Assembly: GCA_965200775.1 (NCBI GenBank)
Contig: OZ241383.1
Coordinates: 1,116,001-1,180,000, forward strand
DNA from: Poriferisocius sp965200775
Lineage (GTDB): Bacteria; Actinomycetota; Acidimicrobiia; Acidimicrobiales; Bin134
Length of the DNA: 64,000 bases
Reading direction: 5' to 3'
Shown here: positions 35,662-43,770 of the stretch, piece after piece
Numbering within the stretch: position 1 is the stretch's first letter
Layout of the letters: each line of letters opens with the position of its first letter
Notes under the pieces: generated by a model
What the model saw: the letters and a program-made list of their open reading frames with translations, nothing else
What the model was told of the DNA's origin: nothing
Databases searched by the model: none
Position numbers and translations under genes: made by a program

Positions 35662-36795
35662 ATGCGCATCGGAGTTCCCAAGGAGATCAAGAACGAGGAG
35701 CGCCGGGTGGCACTCACCCCCGGCGGCGCGGCCGACCTGGTGGGCCGAGGCCACCATGTGCTGGTCGAGCGAGGGGCCGGCGACGGTGCCGGGTTCACCG
35801 ACGAGGAGTACATCGCCCACGGGGCCAACCTGGCCGACTCCGCCGAGGAGGTGTTCGACGGTGCCGAAATGATCGTCAAGGTCAAAGAACCTCAGGCCCG
35901 GGAGCGAGCCCAGCTCAGGGAAGGTCAGGTGCTGTTCGCCTACCTGCACCTGGCTGCCGACACCATCCTCACCGAGGAGTTGCTCGATCAGGGGGTAACC
36001 GCCATCGCTTTCGAATCCGTGGTTGGCCCCCGAGGCGGCCTGCCTCTGCTGGCCCCCATGTCGCAGGTGGCCGGTCGCATGTCCATCCAGGCCGGAGCAC
36101 ACTGCCTGGAGTCTTCTGCAGGTGGCCGGGGCGTGCTTCTCGGCGGTGTTCCCGGCGTGGCCCCCGCCGGCGTGGTGATCCTCGGTGGCGGAGTGGTGGG
36201 ACGCAACGCCGCTCAGATGGCCATAGGCCTCGGTGCCGACGTGACCGTTATCGACCGCGACGTGGCGGTGCTGGAGGATCTGAGCGCCCGGTTCGGCTCG
36301 GCCCTCCACACCCTGCACTCCAGCGGTGGTGCCCTGGAATCAGCCGTCCTCGGCGCCGACCTGGTGGTGGGAGCCGTCCTCGTTAGGGGGGCCCGAGCCC
36401 CGCATCTGGTCTCCACCGAGATGGTCAAGATGATGCGCCCCCGGTCGGCCATCGTGGACGTGGCCATCGACCAGGGAGGGTGCATCGAAACCTCCCACCC
36501 CACCACCCACGCCGACCCCACCTTCCTGGCATACGACGTGGTCCACTACTGCGTGGCCAACATGCCTGGCGCCGTGCCCCGCACATCCACGTTTGCCCTG
36601 GAAAACGCCACACTCCCCTACACGGCCATGCTGGCCGACCTCGGTCCCACCGAAGCCATGCGAGTTGACGCCGGGCTGCGGGCCGGCCTGTCGGTCTGCC
36701 AGGGGCAGGTCACCGAAGCGGCAGTGGCCGAGTCGCTCGGCCTCAGCCACTCCTCCCCGGAGGAAGTACTGGGTTTGGCCCGCCACGCCGCCTGA
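35662..36795 (+). CDS. ald: Alanine dehydrogenase
   Basis: 377 residues, the usual length. NAD-dependent interconversion of L-alanine with pyruvate and ammonium. Starts MRIGVPKEIKNEERRVALTP (substrate-binding Arg15 and Lys region), FAYLHLAADTILTEELL with the catalytic His, NAD loop VILGGGVVGRNAA, and VVDVAIDQGGCIETSHPTT with the catalytic Asp. Preceded by the divergent Lrp-type regulator, which probably controls it. Ends 10 bp from the convergent GMC gene. Function is secure. Confidence 0.95.
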   Translation: MRIGVPKEIKNEERRVALTPGGAADLVGRGHHVLVERGAGDGAGFTDEEYIAHGANLADSAEEVFDGAEMIVKVKEPQARERAQLREGQVLFAYLHLAADTILTEELLDQGVTAIAFESVVGPRGGLPLLAPMSQVAGRMSIQAGAHCLESSAGGRGVLLGGVPGVAPAGVVILGGGVVGRNAAQMAIGLGADVTVIDRDVAVLEDLSARFGSALHTLHSSGGALESAVLGADLVVGAVLVRGARAPHLVSTEMVKMMRPRSAIVDVAIDQGGCIETSHPTTHADPTFLAYDVVHYCVANMPGAVPRTSTFALENATLPYTAMLADLGPTEAMRVDAGLRAGLSVCQGQVTEAAVAESLGLSHSSPEEVLGLARHAA

Positions 36796-36804
36796 TCGCG
36801 CGTC

Positions 36805-38328
36805 TCAACCCTTCAACATCTCAGCCATGCGCTCGGCCATGGCGATCACGTTTAGGTTGGTGTTGGCTCGAGGCGTCTCCGGCATGATCGAGGCGTCGCA
36901 CACCCGCAGCCCCTCTGTCCCCCACACCTGGCCATAGGGACCGACCACCACAGCAAGGTCGGAGGCCGGACCCATGGCGCACGTACCGGCCCCGTGGAAG
37001 AAGGCCACATGGTTGGCGAACACATGAGCCATCAGGTCGTCGCGGGTCAACCGGTCGGGCAGGAACACCGGGCCCTTGGCCACCCTCTGGTAAGGCGCCG
37101 ACGAGAGCAGTTCCAACCCCAGCTCGAACCCCTCCACCAGCCGCTCCAGGTCGCCGTGGTGAGCCAGGAACGGGTAGGTGATGGCCGGCGGCTCGGCCTG
37201 GTCGGCGGACACCGGTCGCACCGACCCCCGGCTCTCCACCTGTTGCAGGGCCACCGAGAAAGCGAAGACTCTCTCACGGCCTCCGGCCTGGGCCTGCCGC
37301 CGAGGGTTGGTAGACAAGTCGATGACCCCAACCGGGAACAACTGGAGGTCGTTGGCCGGGCCCGACGAGCTGGTGAACCGCAGGATGGTCTGAATGGTTG
37401 CATCGCCCGCGGCGACCATACCCGGTCGGGGCTTGGCATACAGGTAGATCGACGGGTGGTCCGAGAAGTTGGCCCCCACTCCGGGTCGGTCCACCACGGT
37501 TTCGATTCCCATCCCCGCCAGTTCCGAGGCAGGGCCGACTCCGGAGCGCCACAGCAGGAGGGGCGACTGGATTACCCCGGCGGTCACGATCACCTCCCCT
37601 GCGGCGATCTCCTCCCTCCGACCGTCGCAGTCCGCCTCCACCCCCACTGCCCGGTTGCCGCTCCAGCGCACGGCTCGCACTGTGGATCGGCCTCGGATCG
37701 ACAGGTTGGGGCGCGCCCTTACCTCGGTGTTCAGGTAGGCGTCTGCAGCCGACACCCGTTGGCGGCCTACCCGGTTACGAGGTAAGGGTCCGGCTCCGGC
37801 GGAGTTGGGGGCGTTGTGGTCGGCCACGAAGTGGTGTCCCAACCCCTCGCACGCCTCGTAGAACACCGCTTGCACCGGATGCAGCTCGGACTGCGGGGTG
37901 CGGGCGATGGGGAGCGGGCCCTTGCGTCCGTGCCAGCGTTCTTCGCCTTCGGGGTCGGACTCCAACCGCCGGAAGCTGTCGAGCACTGCGTCCCAGCGCC
38001 ATTCGGGGAACCCCCAGGAGTCAAAATCGCCGGGCATTGCTCTGATGGCGATCCCGCCGTTGACCGCCGAGCTTCCTCCCATCACCCGCCCTCTGGGGTA
38101 GGGCTGCGATCGGCCGCCGGGTAGTCGCACTTCGTCACCCCAGTCGTGGTCGGGGAACGACGACACCGTTATGTCGGCCAATTCGTGGGGTGGCTCGGGT
38201 CCGTAATCGGGACCGGCTTCCAGCAGCAGGACTCGGCGAGCTGGATCCTCCGACAGGCGAGCAGCCAACACCGAACCAGCCGAACCTCCCCCCACGATGA
38301 CCGTGTCGGGCAACCCATTGGTGCTCAC
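36805..38328 (-). CDS. GMC-family FAD oxidoreductase (choline dehydrogenase-like)
   Basis: 507 residues, GTG start. FAD-binding VIVGGGSAGSVLAARLSE near the N-terminus and LLLEAG after strand 2; first GMC signature around GRVMGGSSAVNGGIAIRAMPGD; second signature GEVIVTAGVIQSPLLLWRSGVG; C-terminal catalytic region with HVFANHVAFFHGAGTCAMG and VCDASIMPETPRANTNLNVIAMAE. These resemble choline/alcohol dehydrogenases. In the usual H-x-G-T-C the His is present (FHGAGTCAMG). Oxidises a primary alcohol; substrate unresolved. Divergent from an SDR gene. Confidence 0.88.
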   Translation of the reverse strand: MSTNGLPDTVIVGGGSAGSVLAARLSEDPARRVLLLEAGPDYGPEPPHELADITVSSFPDHDWGDEVRLPGGRSQPYPRGRVMGGSSAVNGGIAIRAMPGDFDSWGFPEWRWDAVLDSFRRLESDPEGEERWHGRKGPLPIARTPQSELHPVQAVFYEACEGLGHHFVADHNAPNSAGAGPLPRNRVGRQRVSAADAYLNTEVRARPNLSIRGRSTVRAVRWSGNRAVGVEADCDGRREEIAAGEVIVTAGVIQSPLLLWRSGVGPASELAGMGIETVVDRPGVGANFSDHPSIYLYAKPRPGMVAAGDATIQTILRFTSSSGPANDLQLFPVGVIDLSTNPRRQAQAGGRERVFAFSVALQQVESRGSVRPVSADQAEPPAITYPFLAHHGDLERLVEGFELGLELLSSAPYQRVAKGPVFLPDRLTRDDLMAHVFANHVAFFHGAGTCAMGPASDLAVVVGPYGQVWGTEGLRVCDASIMPETPRANTNLNVIAMAERMAEMLKG

Positions 38329-38382
38329 CGCGCCACTCCCCCGCCAACAACCGTGTCCGGTGACTCACCAACGCGCACCGCG
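38300..38382. repeat. Degenerate duplication of the GMC gene start, period 50
   Basis: ACCGTGTCGGG...CACCGCG (38300-38332) recurs 50 bp later as ACCGTGTCCGG...CACCGCG (38350-38382); the centre of the unit has diverged. The first copy contains the GMC start codon. Confidence 0.45.
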
Positions 38383-38401
38383 TCATTATTAGCGTAGGGC
38401 C

Positions 38402-39277
38402 ATGGGTAGTTCATGCACGGGAAGGGTGGCACTGGTCACCGGGGCCAGTCGGGGTATCGGCGAGGGGGTGGCCCTGCGCCTGGCCGCCGAGGGAGCAGCG
38501 GTGGCAGCAGTGGCCCGCACCCGTGCCGAAGGCGACCACCGCCTTCCCGGCTCGCTCGACCGGTTGGTGGACTCCATCCAACACGGAGGGGGCCAGGCGG
38601 TGGGGATCACCGCCGATCTGTCCGATCCCGCCACCGACCGGGCGGCCATCGTGGCCGAGGCCGAATCGGCGCTGGGCGGCCGGGTGGACATCCTGGTCAA
38701 CAATGCGGCCCGGGCCTTCTACCAGCCGTTCTCCGATTTGACCGAGAAGCGGTGGCGGGTGGCCTACGAGCTCAACGTGTGGGCCCCGTGGGATCTGGCC
38801 CGCCTTGTGCTGCCCGGAATGCGCGAACTCGGCCGCGGGGCCATAGTGAACGTCTCATCCAGCGTGGCCGAACCACCGGCGCTGCCCCCCAACCGAGCCA
38901 GCGGTCCAGCCATGGCCGGGTGCCTGTACGGATCGACAAAGGCGGCTCTCAACCGTTGGACGGTCGGGCTGGCCGCCGAGACCTGGGACGACGGGATCAC
39001 CGTCAACGCCGTGTCCCCCGAAGCAGCGGTGATGACCCCGGGAGCGGGCGACTATGTGAACATCCCCCCGGAGAGCCTCGAACCCATGGAAACCATGTGC
39101 GAGTCCATCCTGGCCCTGTGTACAGCCGAGCCCCGAAACCTCACCGGGAGAATCACCTACTCCCTGTCGCTCCTCTGCGAGCTGAACCGGTCCGTGTACA
39201 CCCTCGACGGAACCGGTCTGGTTCCCGACTGGCAACCCGCAGAGATAGACCCATCACGCCTGCGGGCCGACCGGTAG
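38402..39277 (+). CDS. SDR-family oxidoreductase
   Basis: 291 residues. Cofactor loop TGASRGIG; Arg in ARTRAEGDHRLPGSLDRL after strand 2 points to NADP(H) and is followed by an insert of about 15 residues. NNAARAFYQPF after strand 4, NVSSSVAEPP with catalytic Ser, and YGSTKA as Tyr-x3-Lys. The C-terminal end (CTAEPRNLTGRITYS) resembles the peroxisomal-type/hydroxysteroid SDRs. Next to GMC oxidoreductase and crotonase genes, it may act on an acyl or alcohol intermediate. Confidence 0.85.
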   Translation: MGSSCTGRVALVTGASRGIGEGVALRLAAEGAAVAAVARTRAEGDHRLPGSLDRLVDSIQHGGGQAVGITADLSDPATDRAAIVAEAESALGGRVDILVNNAARAFYQPFSDLTEKRWRVAYELNVWAPWDLARLVLPGMRELGRGAIVNVSSSVAEPPALPPNRASGPAMAGCLYGSTKAALNRWTVGLAAETWDDGITVNAVSPEAAVMTPGAGDYVNIPPESLEPMETMCESILALCTAEPRNLTGRITYSLSLLCELNRSVYTLDGTGLVPDWQPAEIDPSRLRADR

Positions 39278-39297
39278 AGCGCAGCCGAAAACCCCCT

Positions 39298-40065
39298 CTA
39301 TTGGGCGGCCTTGTTCGACTCCCGCTCGCCCCGCATGAACGCCTCCCTGGCCTTGTCCCCTTCCCCCATAAGGTTCAGCTCGTAGGTGAACCCCTGCTCG
39401 AAGCGGTAGCTGCGGTGAACGTCCACCGGGTCGATGCCGTTGATCGACCACTTGGCCTTGCGGATCACCCCCGGCGACTTGGCGGCGATCACCCCGGCCA
39501 CCCGCCGGGCCTCGTCCATCAGCTCATCGGCGGGAACCACGCTGAGCACCGTCCCCCACCGGTGCAGGTCCTCGGCCGACACCGGCTCGCAGCTGTACAT
39601 CATCCACCGCATCACCTTCTCGGGCACCAGCCGGGCGGTGTGGGTGGCAGCACCGAGCGCACCGTTGTCTACCTCGGGCATGGAGAACTTGACCCCCTCC
39701 GCCGCCACCACCAGGTCGCAGTTCCCGGCCAGCCCGATGCCCAGCCCCAAACAGAAGTCCTGCACAGCAGCGATCACCGGCACCGCACAGTCGTACACCG
39801 CGCCGAACGCCTCGTAGCAGGCGTCACCGGTGCCCAGCACTCCGTCGAACCCCTCCATGGCCTGCATTTCCTTGATGTCCACACCGGCGTTGAACCCCCG
39901 TCCCACTGCGGTCAGGATGGCGGCCCGCACCCCCGAGTCGTGCTTGAAACCTCGGAACACCTCGGCCAGGCGGTAGGTATCGGCAATGTTCAGTGCGTTC
40001 ACCGGCGGGTTGTCCATGGTGACGGTCGCAATGCCCTGTTCGTCGGTTTCAATGTGGATGGCCAT
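39298..40065 (-). CDS. Enoyl-CoA hydratase/isomerase (crotonase) family protein
   Basis: 255 residues, the usual length. IATVTMDNPPVNALNIADT at the N-terminus, oxyanion-hole region GRGFNAGVDIKEM and IAAVQDFCLGLGIGLAGNCDLVVAA. At the hydratase position the first Glu (usually in G-G-G-x-E) is replaced by LGIG and the second catalytic Glu region reads FSMPEVDNGALGA, with Glu and Asp present. Activity may therefore be isomerase, hydratase or another crotonase chemistry. Faces the SDR gene on the plus strand with 20 bp between stops. Confidence 0.87.
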   Translation of the reverse strand: MAIHIETDEQGIATVTMDNPPVNALNIADTYRLAEVFRGFKHDSGVRAAILTAVGRGFNAGVDIKEMQAMEGFDGVLGTGDACYEAFGAVYDCAVPVIAAVQDFCLGLGIGLAGNCDLVVAAEGVKFSMPEVDNGALGAATHTARLVPEKVMRWMMYSCEPVSAEDLHRWGTVLSVVPADELMDEARRVAGVIAAKSPGVIRKAKWSINGIDPVDVHRSYRFEQGFTYELNLMGEGDKAREAFMRGERESNKAAQ

Positions 40066-40189
40066 CCCACGCTCCTTTGCAGTTCTGGGCGTTCAGCGTA
40101 GGCCCGCCGAGCAATCGCCACTAGGTTCTGGGCCATGGCGGGACCTGTGAACGATAATTTCGACCCCATCACCTGAAAGCGAGTCTGCC

Positions 40190-41272
40190 TTGCGCATCGG
40201 CTATCTGATCGACACTAACCACGGGACCTACGACCAACCGCTACCCGATCCGGCCAACGCCGCCGACGCCCTCGACGCCATGATCGAGGAGGGGATCCTG
40301 GCCGAAAAATCCGGGTTTCACTCCATCCAGGTTCCCGACCGGCACGGACGCACCGAGTCCTACTTCGGCTCGCCGCTGAACCTGCTCATGATTTTGGCCA
40401 GGGAAACCAGCCGGGTGGCCATCGGCTCCTACTGCCTGGTCAACACCCTGTATCACCCCATGGATGTGGCCGAGCAGTGCGCCATCATCGACAACATCTC
40501 CCGGGGGCGGCTGTACATGACCTGGGGCCGGGGCTTCCACGCCGGCTACTGGGGCCAGTTCGGGGTTCCACCCGAGCGGATGCTGGGCCGTTACCTCGAG
40601 AACGTGGCCATCATCGACAAGGCGCTGCAATCAAAGGGAGAGAGGTTCACCTGGGAAGGCGACTTCTACCGGGTGGAAGACGGCCTGCTGTCGCCCAACT
40701 CCTACCAGCAGCCCCGGTTCCCGTTCTGGGGCGGCGGGCAGCTCCCCGCGGCCATCGAGAGGTGCGGGGTGTACGCCGAGTCGTGGACCTGTGACGACTT
40801 CCCCATCCTCAAGGAGGTGTGGGACCGCCAGGCCGGGGCCTACCGAGCCAAGGCCCTCGAGCACGGCAAGGAGCCGTTCATTGTCTTGATGCGCAAGGCG
40901 TGGGTGGCAGACAGCTTCGAGCAAGCGGCCGAGCAGTACGGCACCCACTACGTGCCCGAGATGCGCTTCTACTGCGAGCAGGGGATCCTGGCCCATCACC
41001 CCGAGTTCGACTCTCCTGAGAAGATCACCACCGAATCGGCCCGGGAGCACATCGTGGTCGGCTCCCCCGAGCAGTGCCGGGAGCGCCTGGAGCAGTACCA
41101 CGAGGAGCTGGGGGTGCAGTACTTCACCGTTCAGTTCCGCATGGTGACCGGCCCGTCGTTCGAGGCCACCAGGGAGCAGATCCAGCGCTTCGGCGAGGAG
41201 GTGGTGCAGCCCCTCCACCGCAAGTATCCCCCGCCCGACCATCCGGCTATTCCCGAAGCCTGCCGATGGTGA
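40190..41272 (+). CDS. Luciferase-like (LLM) flavin-dependent monooxygenase
   Basis: 360 residues from TTG 40190. TIM-barrel flavoprotein using FMN or F420. Blocks: EKSGFHSIQVPDRHGR, ARETSRVAIGSYCLVNTLYHPMDVAEQCAIIDNISRGRL (spanning the typical P-x2-A-x4-D-x2-S-x-GR core, here VAEQCAIIDNISRGRL), and WGRGFHAGYWGQFGV. The C-terminal third contains VGSPEQCRERLEQYHEELGVQYF. The organism is of a type that makes F420, so F420 use is possible. Next gene starts 4 bp after the stop, so it leads a four-gene operon with two MaoC-like genes and an acyl-CoA dehydrogenase. Confidence 0.88.
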   Translation: MRIGYLIDTNHGTYDQPLPDPANAADALDAMIEEGILAEKSGFHSIQVPDRHGRTESYFGSPLNLLMILARETSRVAIGSYCLVNTLYHPMDVAEQCAIIDNISRGRLYMTWGRGFHAGYWGQFGVPPERMLGRYLENVAIIDKALQSKGERFTWEGDFYRVEDGLLSPNSYQQPRFPFWGGGQLPAAIERCGVYAESWTCDDFPILKEVWDRQAGAYRAKALEHGKEPFIVLMRKAWVADSFEQAAEQYGTHYVPEMRFYCEQGILAHHPEFDSPEKITTESAREHIVVGSPEQCRERLEQYHEELGVQYFTVQFRMVTGPSFEATREQIQRFGEEVVQPLHRKYPPPDHPAIPEACRW

Positions 41273-41276
41273 GCCG

Positions 41277-41735
41277 ATGACCTCCACGATGCCCACCCCC
41301 AGAGTCGAGGAGCTGGAAGCCCTGGTGGGTTGGCAGTTCCCCGGCGGCACCTACACGGTTGATCCGTGGCGGGTGTGGCTCACCAACGACGTGATCGGTG
41401 CCCCGCAGCGCACCGACGGCGTGGCTCATCCCATGTTCTGCTACTACGCGGCCATGGCCGGGATGGGCCTCAGCATCGACGAACTGTTCACGCTGTGTTC
41501 GGCCTCGGCCGACGACGGTCCGATGTTCGGAGAGTCCGACATGCAACAGCTTCAACCCCTCGAAATCGGGGCCACCTACACGGTGCGGGGCGAGATCACC
41601 AGCGCAGTGCGCAAGCAGGGGGCTCGCACCGGAACTTTCGACATCGTGGGTTTCCGTCTCGAGGTGGTGGCCCCCGACGGCTCGGTGTCCGGCGTGGTGT
41701 CCAACTCGTTCATCTACCCCCGGAGGTCGGCGTGA
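41277..41735 (+). CDS. MaoC N-terminal-type hotdog protein
   Basis: 152 residues; hotdog fold similar to the N-terminal half of MaoC dehydratases (FAS1-like dehydratase domain). MFCYYAAMAGMGLSIDELF is the central helix and QQLQPLEIGATYTVRGEI with GFRLEVVAPDGSVSGVVSNSFIYP the strands. Lacks the D-x4-H hydratase site, which is in the partner gene downstream. Their 4-nt overlap (GTGA) fits a two-subunit enoyl-CoA hydratase, as in the split MaoC-type hydratases of actinobacterial steroid and fatty-acid degradation. Confidence 0.75.
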   Translation: MTSTMPTPRVEELEALVGWQFPGGTYTVDPWRVWLTNDVIGAPQRTDGVAHPMFCYYAAMAGMGLSIDELFTLCSASADDGPMFGESDMQQLQPLEIGATYTVRGEITSAVRKQGARTGTFDIVGFRLEVVAPDGSVSGVVSNSFIYPRRSA

Positions 41736-42145
41736 CCACTCCCCCTCGCCCCGTGGTGGGCGATGAACTCCCCCGGCTCACCATCGAGTCGGTGGACGCC
41801 GAGAAGATGAAGACCATGGCCGCTCTGCTGGGCGACCCCAACCCCATCCACTGGGACGTGGACACCGTGCGGGAGCTGGGCATGGGCGACGAGCCGGTGA
41901 ACCAGGGCCCCAACAACATGGGCTACGTGCTGAACATGCTTGGCCGGTGGGCCGGGGGAACCGAGCACATCGGGCAGATTCGGGTGCGGTTCCTCGACAA
42001 CGTGTTCGCTCACGACCGCCTGGAAGCGGGCGGAACGGTCACCGCCGTGAGCGACGACGGCACCGTGGAGTGCGACGTGTGGTTGGCCCGCGACGGCACC
42101 CACCCGGTGCTGGCCGGGACCGCCACGGTAAACCTGCCCGCCTGA
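41732..42145 (+). CDS. MaoC-type dehydratase subunit
   Basis: 137 residues from GTG 41732, which overlaps the previous stop by 4 nt. Hotdog protein with MAALLGDPNPIHWDVDTV, the R-hydratase motif D-x4-H with catalytic Asp and His, then QGPNNMGYVLNMLGRW and RVRFLDNVFAHDRLEAGGTV. Predicted to hydrate a trans-2-enoyl-CoA together with the preceding hotdog protein. Acyl-CoA dehydrogenase lies 5 bp downstream, supplying the enoyl-CoA. Confidence 0.84.
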   Translation: MTTPPRPVVGDELPRLTIESVDAEKMKTMAALLGDPNPIHWDVDTVRELGMGDEPVNQGPNNMGYVLNMLGRWAGGTEHIGQIRVRFLDNVFAHDRLEAGGTVTAVSDDGTVECDVWLARDGTHPVLAGTATVNLPA

Positions 42146-42150
42146 CACAC

Positions 42151-43749
42151 ATGGCCCCGACAAGGGAGCTAACCGAGCTTCGCCTCCCCCCGGAACTCCA
42201 CCGGTGGCGCGGCGAGGTGCGCGACTTTCTCGCGTCCGAGATGGCTCCCGATCGGGTGGCCGGCCACATCGACCCCTCCGATCTCACCGGGCTCGACCGG
42301 ACCTTTGAGCGGCACCACCAGCAGGCCGCCGCTAGCCGGGGCATGACGGCCATATCCCTGCCGGTTTCCGACGGGGGCGGCGGACGTTCCCGGGCCTGGA
42401 AGCACGTTTACGACATGGAAGCCGCGTACCACGGGGGGCCTTCGATCGACACCGGGGTGACGCTTTGCGGGTTCGCACTCTCCCGGTTCGGCACCCCGGA
42501 CCAGAAACAGCGGTGGCTGGACCCCATGGTGGCCGGTGAAATGCTCGGGGCCATCGCCTACAGCGAGGCCGGGGCGGGCAACAACCTGGCCGCCATCGCC
42601 ACCACAGCGACGCAGACCTCAGGGGGCTGGGAGCTGAACGGCACCAAGTCGCACGTGACCGGCGCTCACAAGGCCGACATGGCCGTTGTGCTCGCGGTGA
42701 CCGATCCCGGAGGACACTCCCGGTCGTCGATGACTATGTTCCTGGTCCCCATGGACTCTCAGGGTGTAGAGGTTCGCCGCCGCCGCACCCTCAACCGTTG
42801 GACCCTCGGCGAGATCAACTTTCGCAAGGTGTTGCTGGGCTCAGACGATGTGCTCGGCGAGGTGGGTAAAGGCTGGTCGCAGGTCATGGCCGCGGTGGCC
42901 GCCGAAAGGGGCTCTCTGGCTCACTACGGGTGGGCCGAGCGATGGTTGGAACGGATACCTCCCGGGGTTGCGCCCCTGGAGCGTGCCCGCCTTCACGTTG
43001 CCACCGCCCGGGTCCGGCCCTTCAGCTTGCGGCTGATCGACCTCGAGTTGGCCTCAGCGCCGGTGGGCTACGAGGCGTCGATGACCAAGGTGGCTTCCAC
43101 GGAGCTGCTGCAGGAGATTGCCCGAACCGCTCGCTCATCGGCCGGGCTCGCCAAGACGGGTTGGAACCCGATGCTCGATCCCGGCCCGGCCTATGCCTAC
43201 GACGCACTGGAGGCCATCCACCCAACCATCTCCGTGGGCGCCAACGAAACCCATCGCGACATGATCGCCGCTGCCCTGTTGGACCAAGACCGGAGCCCAG
43301 CCTCACCCCAAGCCAGAGCAGCCGATGTCAATACCCGCGCCGTGGTGGCCGCGTGTGCCGACATGGCCGCCGATGCCCGCCAGATTGTGGACATAACCGC
43401 CCGGAACGCCCTGCAACGCCCGCTCTACGGGCGAACCGTGGGTGATTTCCAGGCCGCTCGGCACCGATTCGTGGACATGGCCATGACCGCCGAATCCATC
43501 GAGCTTCTGTCTCTGGAGGCAGCCGCCGCTCCCCCAGGCCGCCGGCGCGACTACCTGGACTCGGCGGCCAAGGTGGTGGCCAACGAGGGTCTGCTCGACG
43601 TGGTTGCCGGAGCCCATCAGCTCCACGGAGCCGACGGCTACTACCACGACCACCCACTGGCCCCCTTCACCCACCGGGCCTGGGAATCCCAGGCCCGGGC
43701 GGGCACCACTGCCGAGCACTTGGACGCGCTGGCCGAGCTGACCGCTTAG
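42151..43749 (+). CDS. Acyl-CoA dehydrogenase-like protein with duplicated C-terminal part
   Basis: 532 residues, longer than the usual 380-400. Residues 1-250 form the N-terminal and middle domains (LGAIAYSEAGAGNNLAAIAT as the FAD/substrate block; WELNGTKSHVTGAHKADMAVVLAV). Next comes a C-terminal helical part ending HPTISVGANETHRDMIAAALL, which resembles the normal protein end. A further 140 residues again resemble an acyl-CoA dehydrogenase C-terminal bundle (YGRTVGDFQAARHRFVDMAMTAES, LLDVVAGAHQLHGADGYYHD). So it looks like one enzyme plus a second C-terminal bundle. Last gene of the LLM/MaoC operon. Substrate unknown, FAD-dependent alpha,beta-desaturation expected. Confidence 0.85.
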   Translation: MAPTRELTELRLPPELHRWRGEVRDFLASEMAPDRVAGHIDPSDLTGLDRTFERHHQQAAASRGMTAISLPVSDGGGGRSRAWKHVYDMEAAYHGGPSIDTGVTLCGFALSRFGTPDQKQRWLDPMVAGEMLGAIAYSEAGAGNNLAAIATTATQTSGGWELNGTKSHVTGAHKADMAVVLAVTDPGGHSRSSMTMFLVPMDSQGVEVRRRRTLNRWTLGEINFRKVLLGSDDVLGEVGKGWSQVMAAVAAERGSLAHYGWAERWLERIPPGVAPLERARLHVATARVRPFSLRLIDLELASAPVGYEASMTKVASTELLQEIARTARSSAGLAKTGWNPMLDPGPAYAYDALEAIHPTISVGANETHRDMIAAALLDQDRSPASPQARAADVNTRAVVAACADMAADARQIVDITARNALQRPLYGRTVGDFQAARHRFVDMAMTAESIELLSLEAAAAPPGRRRDYLDSAAKVVANEGLLDVVAGAHQLHGADGYYHDHPLAPFTHRAWESQARAGTTAEHLDALAELTA

Positions 43750-43770
43750 ACCTGCGCGTTGTGGCCGGGG

